From positions 62,001-126,000 of the forward strand of contig NZ_JAKZHV010000001.1 in NCBI RefSeq assembly GCF_022568835.1: a stretch of DNA of 64,000 bases, written 5' to 3'. Below, piece after piece: positions 44,848 through 53,318 of this stretch (position 1 is the stretch's first letter; each line of letters opens with the position of its first letter). The position numbers and the translations under genes were made by a program. The stretch is from Arsenicicoccus piscis. GTDB taxonomy: Bacteria > Actinomycetota > Actinomycetes > Actinomycetales > Dermatophilaceae. The notes under the pieces are model-generated. The model did no database searches and had not been told where the DNA came from. It was given only the letters and a program-made list of their open reading frames with translations.

Positions 44848-45578
44848 TGACTCCCCCAACGGTCGACCACCCGGCCAGAGCCGAGGCCCTCGAGCGCGAG
44901 CTCGAGGGCCTCGGCCCGTTCATCGCCGCACGCATCCTGCCGCACGGCACCACGCCCGGGTCGGGGTGGGAAGCCATGAGTGTGCTGGTCGACCCGGGAC
45001 GGGTCGCCGCACGTGTCGAGGCCGTCGGTGCCGCCATGACCGCCACCGCCCCGGCGGGCATCACCATCAGCCGCCGCGTCGCCGCCTCCGTCGCCCACCT
45101 TGGCCTCATCGCCCGGATCCTGGCCCCCGTGATGGCCCTGCGAGCCCTGGGCACACCCGCCGACCCCGACCTCGACACACTGTGGTGGCGCAACGAGCTC
45201 GACGGGCCCCCACCCCTCGCCATCACGACCGCCAACGTGCCCCCCAACCTCGACGACGACCCCAGCTGCACGGCTGTTCCGCGAGCAGTCGTGGTCGTCA
45301 CCGGGGCGTTCGTCACACACGCGGGTATGAGTCCACGCGTCGCATGGGGCAACGTGGCCTCCAGTGCCAACAGCGTGATGCGAGTGATCGCCACAGCCCG
45401 ACCTGACCTCGCAGCCGCTGCGACCGCCGCGGCCGACGAGGTCCTCACCGACCCTCGGCTCGAGGGCGGAGCCCTGCACTCCGGTCCCGGCTTCCGGAGA
45501 CGCTCGTGCTGCCTCATCTACCAGGCCGCCAGCACACGCGATGCCATCTGTGGCGACTGCGTCCTGACCACCTGCTGA
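44847..45578 (+). CDS. FhuF-like [2Fe-2S] protein
   Basis: Protein of 243 residues whose last 20 residues contain CC-x12-C-x2-C, the [2Fe-2S] motif of FhuF-type ferric-siderophore reductases. The upstream part has SRRVAASVAHLGLIARILAP and WWRNELDGPPPLAITTANV, also FhuF-like. It overlaps cbtA and is thus cobalamin-repressed; a role in reducing a metal complex or a corrinoid cobalt centre is an attractive inference, not shown. A siderophore role without control by iron would be unusual. Confidence 0.8.
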   Translation: MTPPTVDHPARAEALERELEGLGPFIAARILPHGTTPGSGWEAMSVLVDPGRVAARVEAVGAAMTATAPAGITISRRVAASVAHLGLIARILAPVMALRALGTPADPDLDTLWWRNELDGPPPLAITTANVPPNLDDDPSCTAVPRAVVVVTGAFVTHAGMSPRVAWGNVASSANSVMRVIATARPDLAAAATAAADEVLTDPRLEGGALHSGPGFRRRSCCLIYQAASTRDAICGDCVLTTC

Positions 45579-45687
45579 ACAACGCCGAAGCGTGGCGGCG
45601 ACGTCGACGTGGGCGGGGCGATGGTGGTACCAGCAGGGCCGCCCTCGCACCTTCCGCCGGCCACCGGAGCGGCGTTACGGTCGAGTC

Positions 45688-46566
45688 ATGATGACGTTCA
45701 CGCTGAACAACGGGGTAGAGATGCCGGCCCTGGGTCTCGGTGTCTTCCAGACGCCGCCGGAGGAGACCCGCGCAGCGGTGGAGGCCGCGCTGCGCACCGG
45801 CTACCGTCACATCGACACGGCCGCCGCCTACGGCAACGAGCGCGAGGTGGGTGAGGCGCTCAAGGCCTCGGACATCCCTCGCGAGGACGTCTTCGTCGAG
45901 ACCAAGATCTGGATCAGCGACTACGGCTACGACCAGACCCTGCACGGCTTCGACAAGAGCGCAGGCAAGCTCGGTCTGGACCAGCTCGACCTGCTGATCC
46001 TGCACCAGGCGCTCCCCTCGGAGTTCGACAAGACCCTCGACGCCTACCGCGCACTCGAGACGCTGCTCGAGCAGGGCAAGGTCCGTGCCATCGGCGTCAG
46101 CAACTTCATGGTCGACCACCTGACCCGGCTGCTTGACGTCGCCCAGGTGGTGCCGACCGTCAACCAGATCGAGGTCCACCCCTACTTCCAGCAGCGCGAG
46201 GTGCAGGACTTCGGCACCGAGCACGGCATCCGCACCCAGGCCTGGTCCCCCATCGGCGGGATCACGTTCTACCGCGACGGCAGCCACGGCAGCACCCTCG
46301 ACGACGAGATGATCGGCGCAATCGCCAAGGCGCACAACAAGACTCCCGCTCAGGTGATGCTGCGCTGGCACCTGCAGGAGGGGCGCTCGGTCATCCCGAA
46401 GTCGACCAAGCCGCAGCGGATCGCCGAGAACTTCGACGTCTTCGACTTCGAGCTCTCCGACGAGGAGCTGCGCCGGATCGACGCGCTCGACACCGGTCGG
46501 CGCGGTGGTCCCGAGCCCGAGGAGATCACCCTCGAGGCGTTCGGCCGCGACATCCCGGAGGCCTGA
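45688..46566 (+). CDS. Aldo/keto reductase
   Basis: NADPH-dependent TIM-barrel reductase of 292 residues. The AKR tetrad is readable: HIDTAAAYGNEREVG (Asp, Tyr), VFVETKIW (Lys) and LLILHQALP (His); also GKVRAIGVSNFMVDHLTRL and the cofactor motif VIPKSTKPQRIAENFDVFDF. ATG at 45688 or the next codon. Two bases separate its stop from the following SDR gene, so the two are an operon of carbonyl reductases. Confidence 0.95.
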   Translation: MMTFTLNNGVEMPALGLGVFQTPPEETRAAVEAALRTGYRHIDTAAAYGNEREVGEALKASDIPREDVFVETKIWISDYGYDQTLHGFDKSAGKLGLDQLDLLILHQALPSEFDKTLDAYRALETLLEQGKVRAIGVSNFMVDHLTRLLDVAQVVPTVNQIEVHPYFQQREVQDFGTEHGIRTQAWSPIGGITFYRDGSHGSTLDDEMIGAIAKAHNKTPAQVMLRWHLQEGRSVIPKSTKPQRIAENFDVFDFELSDEELRRIDALDTGRRGGPEPEEITLEAFGRDIPEA

Positions 46567-46568
46567 TC

Positions 46569-47396
46569 TTGACCACCTGGCTCGTCACCGGCTGCTCCAC
46601 CGGACTCGGTAGAGCGTTCGCAGAGGCCGCGCTGGAGGGCGGGCACGACGTCGTGGTCACGGCTCGCGACGTGAGCACGATCGAGGACCTCGCCGCCCGT
46701 CACCCCGACCACGCGCTGGCTGTGCCGCTCGACGTCACGGACGACGAGCAGGTGCGGGACGCCGTCGCCGCAGCCACCGACCGCTTCGGTGGGGTCGACG
46801 TCCTCGTCAACAACGCGGGCTACGGCTATCGCGCGGCCGTCGAGGAGGGTGAGCTGGAAGCCGTGCAGCAGCTCATCGAGACGCACGTCCTCGGCTCCAT
46901 GCGCACCACGCAGGCCGTGCTGCCCGGGATGCGCGAGCGCCGCTCCGGCACGATCGTCAACATCTCCTCCATCGGCGCTCGCCTGTGCCCGGAGGGGTCG
47001 GGCTACTACTCGGCGGTGAAGGCGGCGATCGAGGCGCTGACGTTCGCCCTGCGCAAGGAGGTGGCGCCCCTCGGGATCACGGCCATGGCCGTCGAGCCGG
47101 GGGCCTTCCGCACCGACTTCGCCGGGCGCTCGCTCACCCAGTCCGCGGAGCCGATCGCGGACTACGCCGAGACCGCCGGCAAGCGCCGCAAGGACAACGA
47201 CACCGCGCACGGCACGCAGCCGGGAGATCCGGCCAAGGCGGCGCACGCGCTCATCGACGTGGTCGAGTCCGGGCGCGCACCAGCGCTGCTCGTCCTCGGC
47301 AGCGACGCTGCCGACCTGATCCCGCGCACCCTCGACGCGCTGCGCTCGGAGCTCGCCGAGTGGGAGCAGGTCAGCCGCAGCACGGACTTCGACTGA
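46569..47396 (+). CDS. Short-chain dehydrogenase/reductase
   Basis: Classical SDR of 275 residues, TTG start. Motifs: WLVTGCSTGLGRAFAEAALE, PLDVTDDEQV, VLVNNAGYGYRAAVEEGELE, VNISSIGARLCPEGSGYYSA with catalytic Ser, Tyr and the Lys of YYSAVKAAIEAL, and VEPGAFRTDFAG. This is the oxidoreductase type found widely with unknown carbonyl substrates. It directly follows the aldo/keto reductase gene. Confidence 0.93.
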   Translation: MTTWLVTGCSTGLGRAFAEAALEGGHDVVVTARDVSTIEDLAARHPDHALAVPLDVTDDEQVRDAVAAATDRFGGVDVLVNNAGYGYRAAVEEGELEAVQQLIETHVLGSMRTTQAVLPGMRERRSGTIVNISSIGARLCPEGSGYYSAVKAAIEALTFALRKEVAPLGITAMAVEPGAFRTDFAGRSLTQSAEPIADYAETAGKRRKDNDTAHGTQPGDPAKAAHALIDVVESGRAPALLVLGSDAADLIPRTLDALRSELAEWEQVSRSTDFD

Positions 47397-47406
47397 CCCG
47401 CTCGAC

Positions 47407-48319
47407 TCAGTCGCTCGGTCCGCGGGGAGCCTCGTGCAGCACCAGGACCGGGCACCCCGCGAGGTGGATGGCGGTGCGGCTGGTCGAGCCGAGCAGCAGC
47501 CCGGCGAAGCCACCCCGGCCGCGGGAGCCGACCACGATCAGGCCTGCCTCGTCGCCGTACGCCGCGAGCGCGTGCCCGGGGACGCCGACCTCGTGCACGA
47601 CCTTGGTCTTCAGGCCCGGGTTGCGCTCGATGAGCTCGTCGGCCACCCGCCGCAGCATCTCCTCGTCGGCCTTGACGATGTCGTCGTCGATCTGCGTGGT
47701 GGACCCGACCATGAAGGCGTACTCGGTCACCGGCGGGGCGGGTGACACCCGCACCAGCACCAGCGTGGCCCGCGCCTCCAGGGCGGCGGAGACTGCAGCG
47801 TCGAGCACCGCACGGTGCCCGCTCGGCCTCGTCCACGCCGACCACGACGGGCTTGTCGGGACCGGGACGCGGGGCTCGCTCGGCGTCGTCGGGCGCGCGG
47901 ACCACCGCCACGGGGCAGCTGGCGTGCGCGGCCACGGCGTACGCCGTCGACCCCAGCAGCCCGCTCAGGAAGTAGCCGCGCCCGCGCGACCCGACCACCA
48001 CCAGCGCAGCGTCCTTGGACGCGTCGACCAGGCGGCCCGCGGGGCTGCCGATGGACAGGTCCACGCTCACGCGGTCGTCCCCGAGCTCGGCCTTGGCCCG
48101 GTCGACGCCGGGCAGCTCGACCGGCCGGTCCTGGGGCGGGTCCCAGGTCTCCCAGCCGATGGTGCCGCCGATGGCGAAACCGGGTGAGACGGCCGGGGTG
48201 CCCACGTGCAGGATCTTCAGTGCGCCGTCGCCCTGCTTGGCCTGCGCGATCGCCCAGTCGAGGGCGAGATCGGACTCATGGCCTGCGTCGTAGCCGACAA
48301 CGATGTCGGTGCTGGTCAT
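47407..48319 (-). pseudogene. Tandem universal stress protein, frameshifted
   Basis: UspA-type protein with two domains. Domain 1: [56 protein letters not shown]. In the start of domain 2 the frame breaks (VVVGVDEA; one extra C near 47828) and continues in the next frame as [40 protein letters not shown], ending HEAPRGPSD. Both ATP-binding G-x2-G-x9-G-S patterns are intact, and length without the extra base is 303 residues. A true frameshift or a reading error. Confidence 0.85.
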
Positions 48320-48432
48320 CGTGCGCCTCCTTGCGACGATCGACGAGCGGGAGCCCGCCCGCGTCCTTCCACTATCCTCCACCGGTCCGCGGTCCGCGAG
48401 GGTGGGGTGCCGGCTCGTCAGGAAACCCCGTG

Positions 48433-48449
48433 GGGGTCTGTCAGACCCC
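48433..48449. promoter_or_regulatory. Palindrome upstream of ABC exporter
   Basis: GGGGTCT-GTC-AGACCCC, perfect seven-base arms, 17 bases upstream of the ATP-binding subunit start. Position and symmetry fit a repressor operator or an RNA hairpin near the ribosome site. No regulator gene adjoins, apart from the divergent stress protein. Confidence 0.5.
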
Positions 48450-48466
48450 TCTGCCATGCTGGCCGC

Positions 48467-49465
48467 ATGCCTTCGAACCAGGCCGTCCTCGCTGAAGATC
48501 TCGTGAAGCACTACAACGACGTCAAAGCCGCTGACGGGATCTCCCTCGCGGTCCCCGAGGGCAGCGTGCTCGGGGTGCTCGGACCCAACGGCGCCGGCAA
48601 GACCACCACCGTCCGCATGCTCACCACGCTGCTGCGGCCCGACTCCGGGCACGCGACCGTGGCCGGCGCGGACGTCATGAGGGACCCTGCCGCGGTCCGC
48701 AAGCGCATCGGCGTCTCCGGGCAGTACGCCGCGGTCGACGAGTACCTCACCGGTTACGAGAACCTCGAGATGGTGGGCCGGCTCTACCACCTGCCCGCCC
48801 GCGAGGCGAGGGCTCGGGCGCGCGAGCTGCTGGCCGAGTTCCGGCTCGACGACGCGGCCGACCGCACCGCCAAGACCTACTCGGGCGGCATGCGCCGACG
48901 GCTCGACCTCGCCGGCGCCCTGGTGGCCCGGCCGCCCGTCATCTTCCTCGACGAGCCGACCACCGGCCTCGACCCGCGCAGCCGCGGCGACATGTGGGAG
49001 GTCATCGCCGGGCTGGTGCGCGGGGGCACCTCGGTGCTGCTCACCACGCAGTACCTCGAGGAGGCCGACCGGCTGGCCGACAACATCATCGTCGTCGACC
49101 ACGGCCGAGTCATCGCCGAGGGCACGGCCGACGCGCTCAAGGACCAGGTCGGCGGCGGTCGCCTGCACGTCACGGTCGCCGACAGCGCGGCCGTCCCGGC
49201 GGCCTGCGAGGTGCTCGCCCGGCTCAGCCCCACCGGAGCAGCCGGCATCGACGTCGAGGAGCACACCCGGTCCCTGACCATCCCCGCCTCCGGGGGCACG
49301 ACCGTGCTGGTCGACGCCGTCCGGGCGCTCGGCGACGCGGGGATCGCGGTGCAGGACATCGGGATCCGGCGCCCCACGCTCGACGACGCCTTCCTGTCGC
49401 TGACCGGCCACGCCGCCGAGGAGACCAGCGACGAAGCCAGCACCGTCACGGGAGGAGTCCGATGA
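48467..49465 (+). CDS. ABC exporter ATP-binding protein, DrrA type
   Basis: ATPase of 332 residues of the daunorubicin-resistance (DrrA) class. Walker A GVLGPNGAGKTTTVRML, Q-loop GVSGQYAAVDEYLTGYENL, signature YSGGMRRRLDLAGAL, Walker B VIFLDEPTTGLDPRSRG and H-loop LLTTQYLEEAD are all intact; the carboxy domain of about 100 residues (IGIRRPTLDDAFLSLTGHAA) is the DrrA extension. It overlaps the permease gene by ATGA. Probable drug or lipid export. Confidence 0.95.
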   Translation: MPSNQAVLAEDLVKHYNDVKAADGISLAVPEGSVLGVLGPNGAGKTTTVRMLTTLLRPDSGHATVAGADVMRDPAAVRKRIGVSGQYAAVDEYLTGYENLEMVGRLYHLPAREARARARELLAEFRLDDAADRTAKTYSGGMRRRLDLAGALVARPPVIFLDEPTTGLDPRSRGDMWEVIAGLVRGGTSVLLTTQYLEEADRLADNIIVVDHGRVIAEGTADALKDQVGGGRLHVTVADSAAVPAACEVLARLSPTGAAGIDVEEHTRSLTIPASGGTTVLVDAVRALGDAGIAVQDIGIRRPTLDDAFLSLTGHAAEETSDEASTVTGGVR

Positions 49466-50295
49466 GCACGCTGCTCGCCGACGCCAGCACGATCGCGCGC
49501 CGCAACCTGATCAAGATCAAGCGGGTCCCGGACCTGATCGTCTTCACCACGCTGCAGCCGATCATGTTCATCCTGCTGTTCGGCTACGTCTTCGGGTCGC
49601 TGGCCGGCTCCGGCAACGGCGCGGGCTACCGCGAGTTCCTGATGGCCGGCATCTTCGCCCAGACCATCATCTTCGGCGCCACGATCACCGGGTCGGGCAT
49701 GGCGGAGGACATGCAGAAGGGGGTCATCGACCGGTTCCGCACCCTGCCCATGCACCCCGGTGCGGTGCTGATGGGTCGCACCTTCAGCGACCTGCTCAAC
49801 AACGTCATCGTCCTGGTGGTCATGACCATCACCGGTCTCGCGATCGGGTGGCGGATCCGCGACGGGCTCGGGCACGCCCTGCTCGCCTACGCCTTGATGC
49901 TGGTGTTCGCCTACGCGATCAGCTGGGTCATGGCCTACATCGGGCTCAAGGTGCGCGCCCCCGAGATCTTCAACAACGCGACGTTCATGATCATCTTCCC
50001 GCTGACGTTCATCGCCAACACGTTCGTCCCGAGCGAGAACATGCCGGCCGTCCTCAAGACCATCGCGGGCTGGAACCCTGTCTCGACGATCACCCACGCC
50101 GCGCGGGAGAACTTCGGCAACCTCTTCGCGCTCAACCCCGGCGGGGCGTCCGCCGGTGCGGCGGTGCGCCACCGCATCGAGTACACCTGGGCCCTGCAGC
50201 ACGCCGAGATCTACACTCTCGCGTGGTCGGTCGCACTCCTGCTCATCTTCGTGCCGCTGTCCATCCGCACCTACCAGCGCTCCGTCGCCCGGTAG
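49462..50295 (+). CDS. ABC-2 type permease, DrrB type
   Basis: Membrane subunit of 277 residues with six transmembrane helices: RNLIKIKRVPDLIVFTTLQP leading to PIMFILLFGYVFGS, then MAGIFAQTIIFGATITGSGM, EDMQKGVIDRFRTLPMHPGA (coupling helix), VIVLVVMTITGLAIGW and NATFMIIFPLTFIANTFVPS. This is the DrrB pattern. Translationally coupled to the ATPase. Substrate unknown. Confidence 0.95.
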   Translation: MSTLLADASTIARRNLIKIKRVPDLIVFTTLQPIMFILLFGYVFGSLAGSGNGAGYREFLMAGIFAQTIIFGATITGSGMAEDMQKGVIDRFRTLPMHPGAVLMGRTFSDLLNNVIVLVVMTITGLAIGWRIRDGLGHALLAYALMLVFAYAISWVMAYIGLKVRAPEIFNNATFMIIFPLTFIANTFVPSENMPAVLKTIAGWNPVSTITHAARENFGNLFALNPGGASAGAAVRHRIEYTWALQHAEIYTLAWSVALLLIFVPLSIRTYQRSVAR

Positions 50296-50359
50296 CCCGG
50301 GGCAGCGGTCCGTCGGCAGCCGAGCGGCAGCCGAGAAGCACACGTCGCGAGGAGACGCC

Positions 50360-52072
50360 ATGAGGTTCAGCCGGTCCGAGTCAGCCGGGTCGCGCCGGCG
50401 GGACGGTCAGCGACGAGGCGAGCAGCGGGCGCCTCGTCACCTGGACTATCCCGAGGTCACCATCCCCGAGCTGCTCGAGCGGGCTGCGGCCCGGGTGCCG
50501 ACCCGCACCTGCACCGACTTCCTCGGGGCCACGCGCAGCTACGCCGAGATCGACCGGGCGGTCCGCCGGGTAGCTCGCGGCCTGCAGACCCTCGGCGTCG
50601 AGCGTGGTGACCGGGTGGCGGTCCTGCTCCCCACCTGTCCGCAGAACCTCGTCGTGACGCTGGCGATCATGCGACTCGGCGCGCAGGTCGTGCAGCACAA
50701 CCCGCTCTACCCCACCGACGAGCTCGAGCCGCTCTTCCTCGACCACGGCGCCACGATCGCGGTCGTGTGGGACAACGCGGTCGACGCCGTGTTGCCGCTG
50801 CGCGAGCGCACCCGGCTCACGCAGGTCGTCTCCGTAGACATCACCCGCTCGGTGCCGGTCCGCACCCGCCTCGCGCTGCGGCTGCCGATCGAGAAGGCCC
50901 GCCAGTCGCGGGCCAAGCTGACGTCCGGACGACTGGCGGACGGCGCGCTGCCGTGGCACCGCCTGCTGCACCACGGGCTGCTGGACCGGTCGCACCCCGG
51001 CCCGGTGCCGAGCGACGTCGCCGTGATCCTCTACACCTCCGGCACCACCGGGCGGCCCAAGGGGGTGCCGCTGACCCACGCCAACCTCGTGGCCAACTGC
51101 TACCAGGGGATCGCGTGGACCGGGCTGGAGTTCGGCACCGAGGGGTTCCTCGCCGTCCTGCCGATGTTCCACGCCTTCGGGCTGACGATCGGCGTCCTCG
51201 TGGGCCTCGCTCTCGGGGCCACCATCACCATGGTCCCCGCCCCGGACGCGACGCTGATGACCCAGGCGGTGCGGCGCCGACCGATCACCTTCCTGGTGGC
51301 CGTGCCGCCGATCTTCGAGGCGCTGCTCGCGCGCGCCGAGCAGGACGGCGTCTCGCTGCAGGGCCTGTCCACCGGGCTGTCCGGTGCCATGGCACTGCCG
51401 CCGGAGTTCGTCGCCCGCTGGGAGCAGGCGACCGGGGGCCTGCTCATCGAGGGCTACGGGCTGACCGAGACCGCACCGGTGATCGTCGGCAACCCGTTCA
51501 GCATCGACCGGCGCCCGGGCCACATCGGGATCCCCTTCCCCGACACCGAGATCCGGCTGGTCGACCCCGAGCACCCCGAGCGCGACGTCCCCGACGGCGA
51601 GAGCGGCGAGCTCCTCGTCACCGGCCCCCAGGTCTTCGGCGGCTACCTCGACCAGCCCGACGAGACGGCGCAGGCCTTCGTCGACGGCTGGTTCCGCACT
51701 GGTGATCTCGCCTCCCGCGAGGACGGCTACCTGACCATCACCGGGCGGCTCAAGGACCTCATCGTGACCGGCGGCTTCAACGTCTCGCCCGTCGAGGTCG
51801 AGGAGGTCCTGCGGCGGCACCCGCGCATCCGTGATCTCGCGGTCGTCGGCGTGCCGGCGGCGGGCAGCGGCGAGGAGGTCGTGGCGGCGGTGGTGGCGGA
51901 GGGCGACCTGCCGCCGGGTCCCGAGCTGCGCAGCTGGGCCAAGCAGCACCTCGCCGCCTACAAGGTGCCGCGTCGGTTCGTCGAGGTCGACGAGCTCCCC
52001 ACCAACGTCCTCGGCAAGGTGGTCCGACCCGACGTCGTCGCGATGCTGCGCGAGCGAGACGCCGCCGAATAA
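50360..52072 (+). CDS. Acyl-CoA ligase (AMP-dependent synthetase)
   Basis: Long-chain fatty-acid-CoA-ligase-like enzyme of 570 residues. AMP-binding core: VILYTSGTTGRPKGVPLTHA, PMFHAFGLTIG, GYGLTETAPVI, WFRTGDLASREDGYLTITGR, KDLIVTGGFNVSPVEVEEVL and a late Lys in LPTNVLGKVVRPD. It activates a carboxylic acid to acyl-AMP, then CoA ester. The ATG at 50360 follows GAGGAGAC. It begins 64 bases after the ABC permease and may share its message. Confidence 0.94.
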   Translation: MRFSRSESAGSRRRDGQRRGEQRAPRHLDYPEVTIPELLERAAARVPTRTCTDFLGATRSYAEIDRAVRRVARGLQTLGVERGDRVAVLLPTCPQNLVVTLAIMRLGAQVVQHNPLYPTDELEPLFLDHGATIAVVWDNAVDAVLPLRERTRLTQVVSVDITRSVPVRTRLALRLPIEKARQSRAKLTSGRLADGALPWHRLLHHGLLDRSHPGPVPSDVAVILYTSGTTGRPKGVPLTHANLVANCYQGIAWTGLEFGTEGFLAVLPMFHAFGLTIGVLVGLALGATITMVPAPDATLMTQAVRRRPITFLVAVPPIFEALLARAEQDGVSLQGLSTGLSGAMALPPEFVARWEQATGGLLIEGYGLTETAPVIVGNPFSIDRRPGHIGIPFPDTEIRLVDPEHPERDVPDGESGELLVTGPQVFGGYLDQPDETAQAFVDGWFRTGDLASREDGYLTITGRLKDLIVTGGFNVSPVEVEEVLRRHPRIRDLAVVGVPAAGSGEEVVAAVVAEGDLPPGPELRSWAKQHLAAYKVPRRFVEVDELPTNVLGKVVRPDVVAMLRERDAAE

Positions 52073-52096
52073 GCGACCAGCGTCCGTGCGAGTGCC

Positions 52097-53278
52097 GTGG
52101 CCGGGCACCTGGGGTTCATTGAGGCCGTGGCGGTCGACGACTGGTTCCTGACCACGCGGGAGCGCGGCAACCCCTTCACGCGCCTGGACTACCGCACCGG
52201 CGGGCAGGCGTGGACGAGCGGCAACGCCGCATCGGTGCTGATCCACGGGGTGTCCTACTTCGCCCGGCTCCGGGCCGCGGTGGAGCAGCAGCGCGCCGGT
52301 GACCTGCTGCTCTTCACGGACTGGCGCGGCGACCCCGACGAGCGGCTCGGCGACGATGAGCTCACGATCGCCGACCTGCTCGGCGACGCCGCGCGCCGCG
52401 GGGTGATCGTCAAGGGGTTGTGCTGGCGATCGCACCTGGACGGGCTGCACTACTTCGAGCAGCAGAACCGCACCCTCGCCGACGACGTGCGCAAGGCGGG
52501 CGGCGAGGTCGTCCTCGACCAGCGGGTGCGACCGATGGGGTGCCACCACCAGAAGTTCGTCGTGCTGCGCCACCCCGTTCGCCCTGAGCTGGACGTCGCC
52601 TTCACCGGCGGCATCGACCTGTGCCACACCCGCCGCGACGACGCCGAGCACCGCGGCGACCCGCAGACGGTCGAGATGGGGGCGGTCTGGGGGTCCACGC
52701 CGGCGTGGCACGACCTGATGATCGAGGTCCGCGGCCCCGCGATCGGGGACATCGAGGCGACCTTCCGCAAGCGGTGGGAGGACCCCACCTCACCGTCGCC
52801 CGACCCGATCTCGCGGACCGAGGCCCTCCTCCACCATGACGACGAGCATCCCCACCCGCTGCCGCCGCAGCTGCCCGACCCGCAGCCGCAGGGCAGCCAC
52901 CACGTCCAGGTCCTGCGGACCTACCCGGCCAAGCACCCGCGCTACCCGTTCGCGCCGTCCGGACGGTCCTGGACGCACGACTCCGAGCTGACCTGCGCCG
53001 TCCTCGACGACACCCTCGACGGGCGCGAGCCGCCGACCCTGCGTGCCGACCAGGACCCGGCTCGCCGGTTGCCGCGCGAGGCGCGCCTCGCGCTCGCCCG
53101 CGAGCACCTGGACCGGGCCGAGGGCGACGACGCCGATCTCGTAGACCCTGCATCCCTCTTCGCGGCCTTCGCCGAGTCCGCGGCCCGGCCGGCCGCGTCG
53201 GTTGCGCGGGACCGACATCTTCTGAGCTCCGTCACCACCTCCCGCACACCGATACCCTGGGAGCCGACTCGACGCTGA
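52097..53278 (+). CDS. Phospholipase-D-like protein lacking second HKD half
   Basis: PLD-superfamily protein of 393 residues, GTG start. The first half has DLLLFTDWRGDPDERLGDDE and an HKD-like motif CHHQKFVVLRHP with FTGGIDLCHTRRDD. Relatives continue after KHPRYPFAPSGR with the second catalytic segment and HKD. Here the sequence passes directly to WTHDSELTCAVLDD, the carboxy end of the family, with the frame kept. About 150-200 residues thus appear deleted in frame, and a complete active site is unlikely within one chain. Confidence 0.75.
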   Translation: MAGHLGFIEAVAVDDWFLTTRERGNPFTRLDYRTGGQAWTSGNAASVLIHGVSYFARLRAAVEQQRAGDLLLFTDWRGDPDERLGDDELTIADLLGDAARRGVIVKGLCWRSHLDGLHYFEQQNRTLADDVRKAGGEVVLDQRVRPMGCHHQKFVVLRHPVRPELDVAFTGGIDLCHTRRDDAEHRGDPQTVEMGAVWGSTPAWHDLMIEVRGPAIGDIEATFRKRWEDPTSPSPDPISRTEALLHHDDEHPHPLPPQLPDPQPQGSHHVQVLRTYPAKHPRYPFAPSGRSWTHDSELTCAVLDDTLDGREPPTLRADQDPARRLPREARLALAREHLDRAEGDDADLVDPASLFAAFAESAARPAASVARDRHLLSSVTTSRTPIPWEPTRR

Positions 53279-53318
53279 GCACTCAACCCGACGCCCCCTC
53301 ACGTGACAGAGAGAACGC

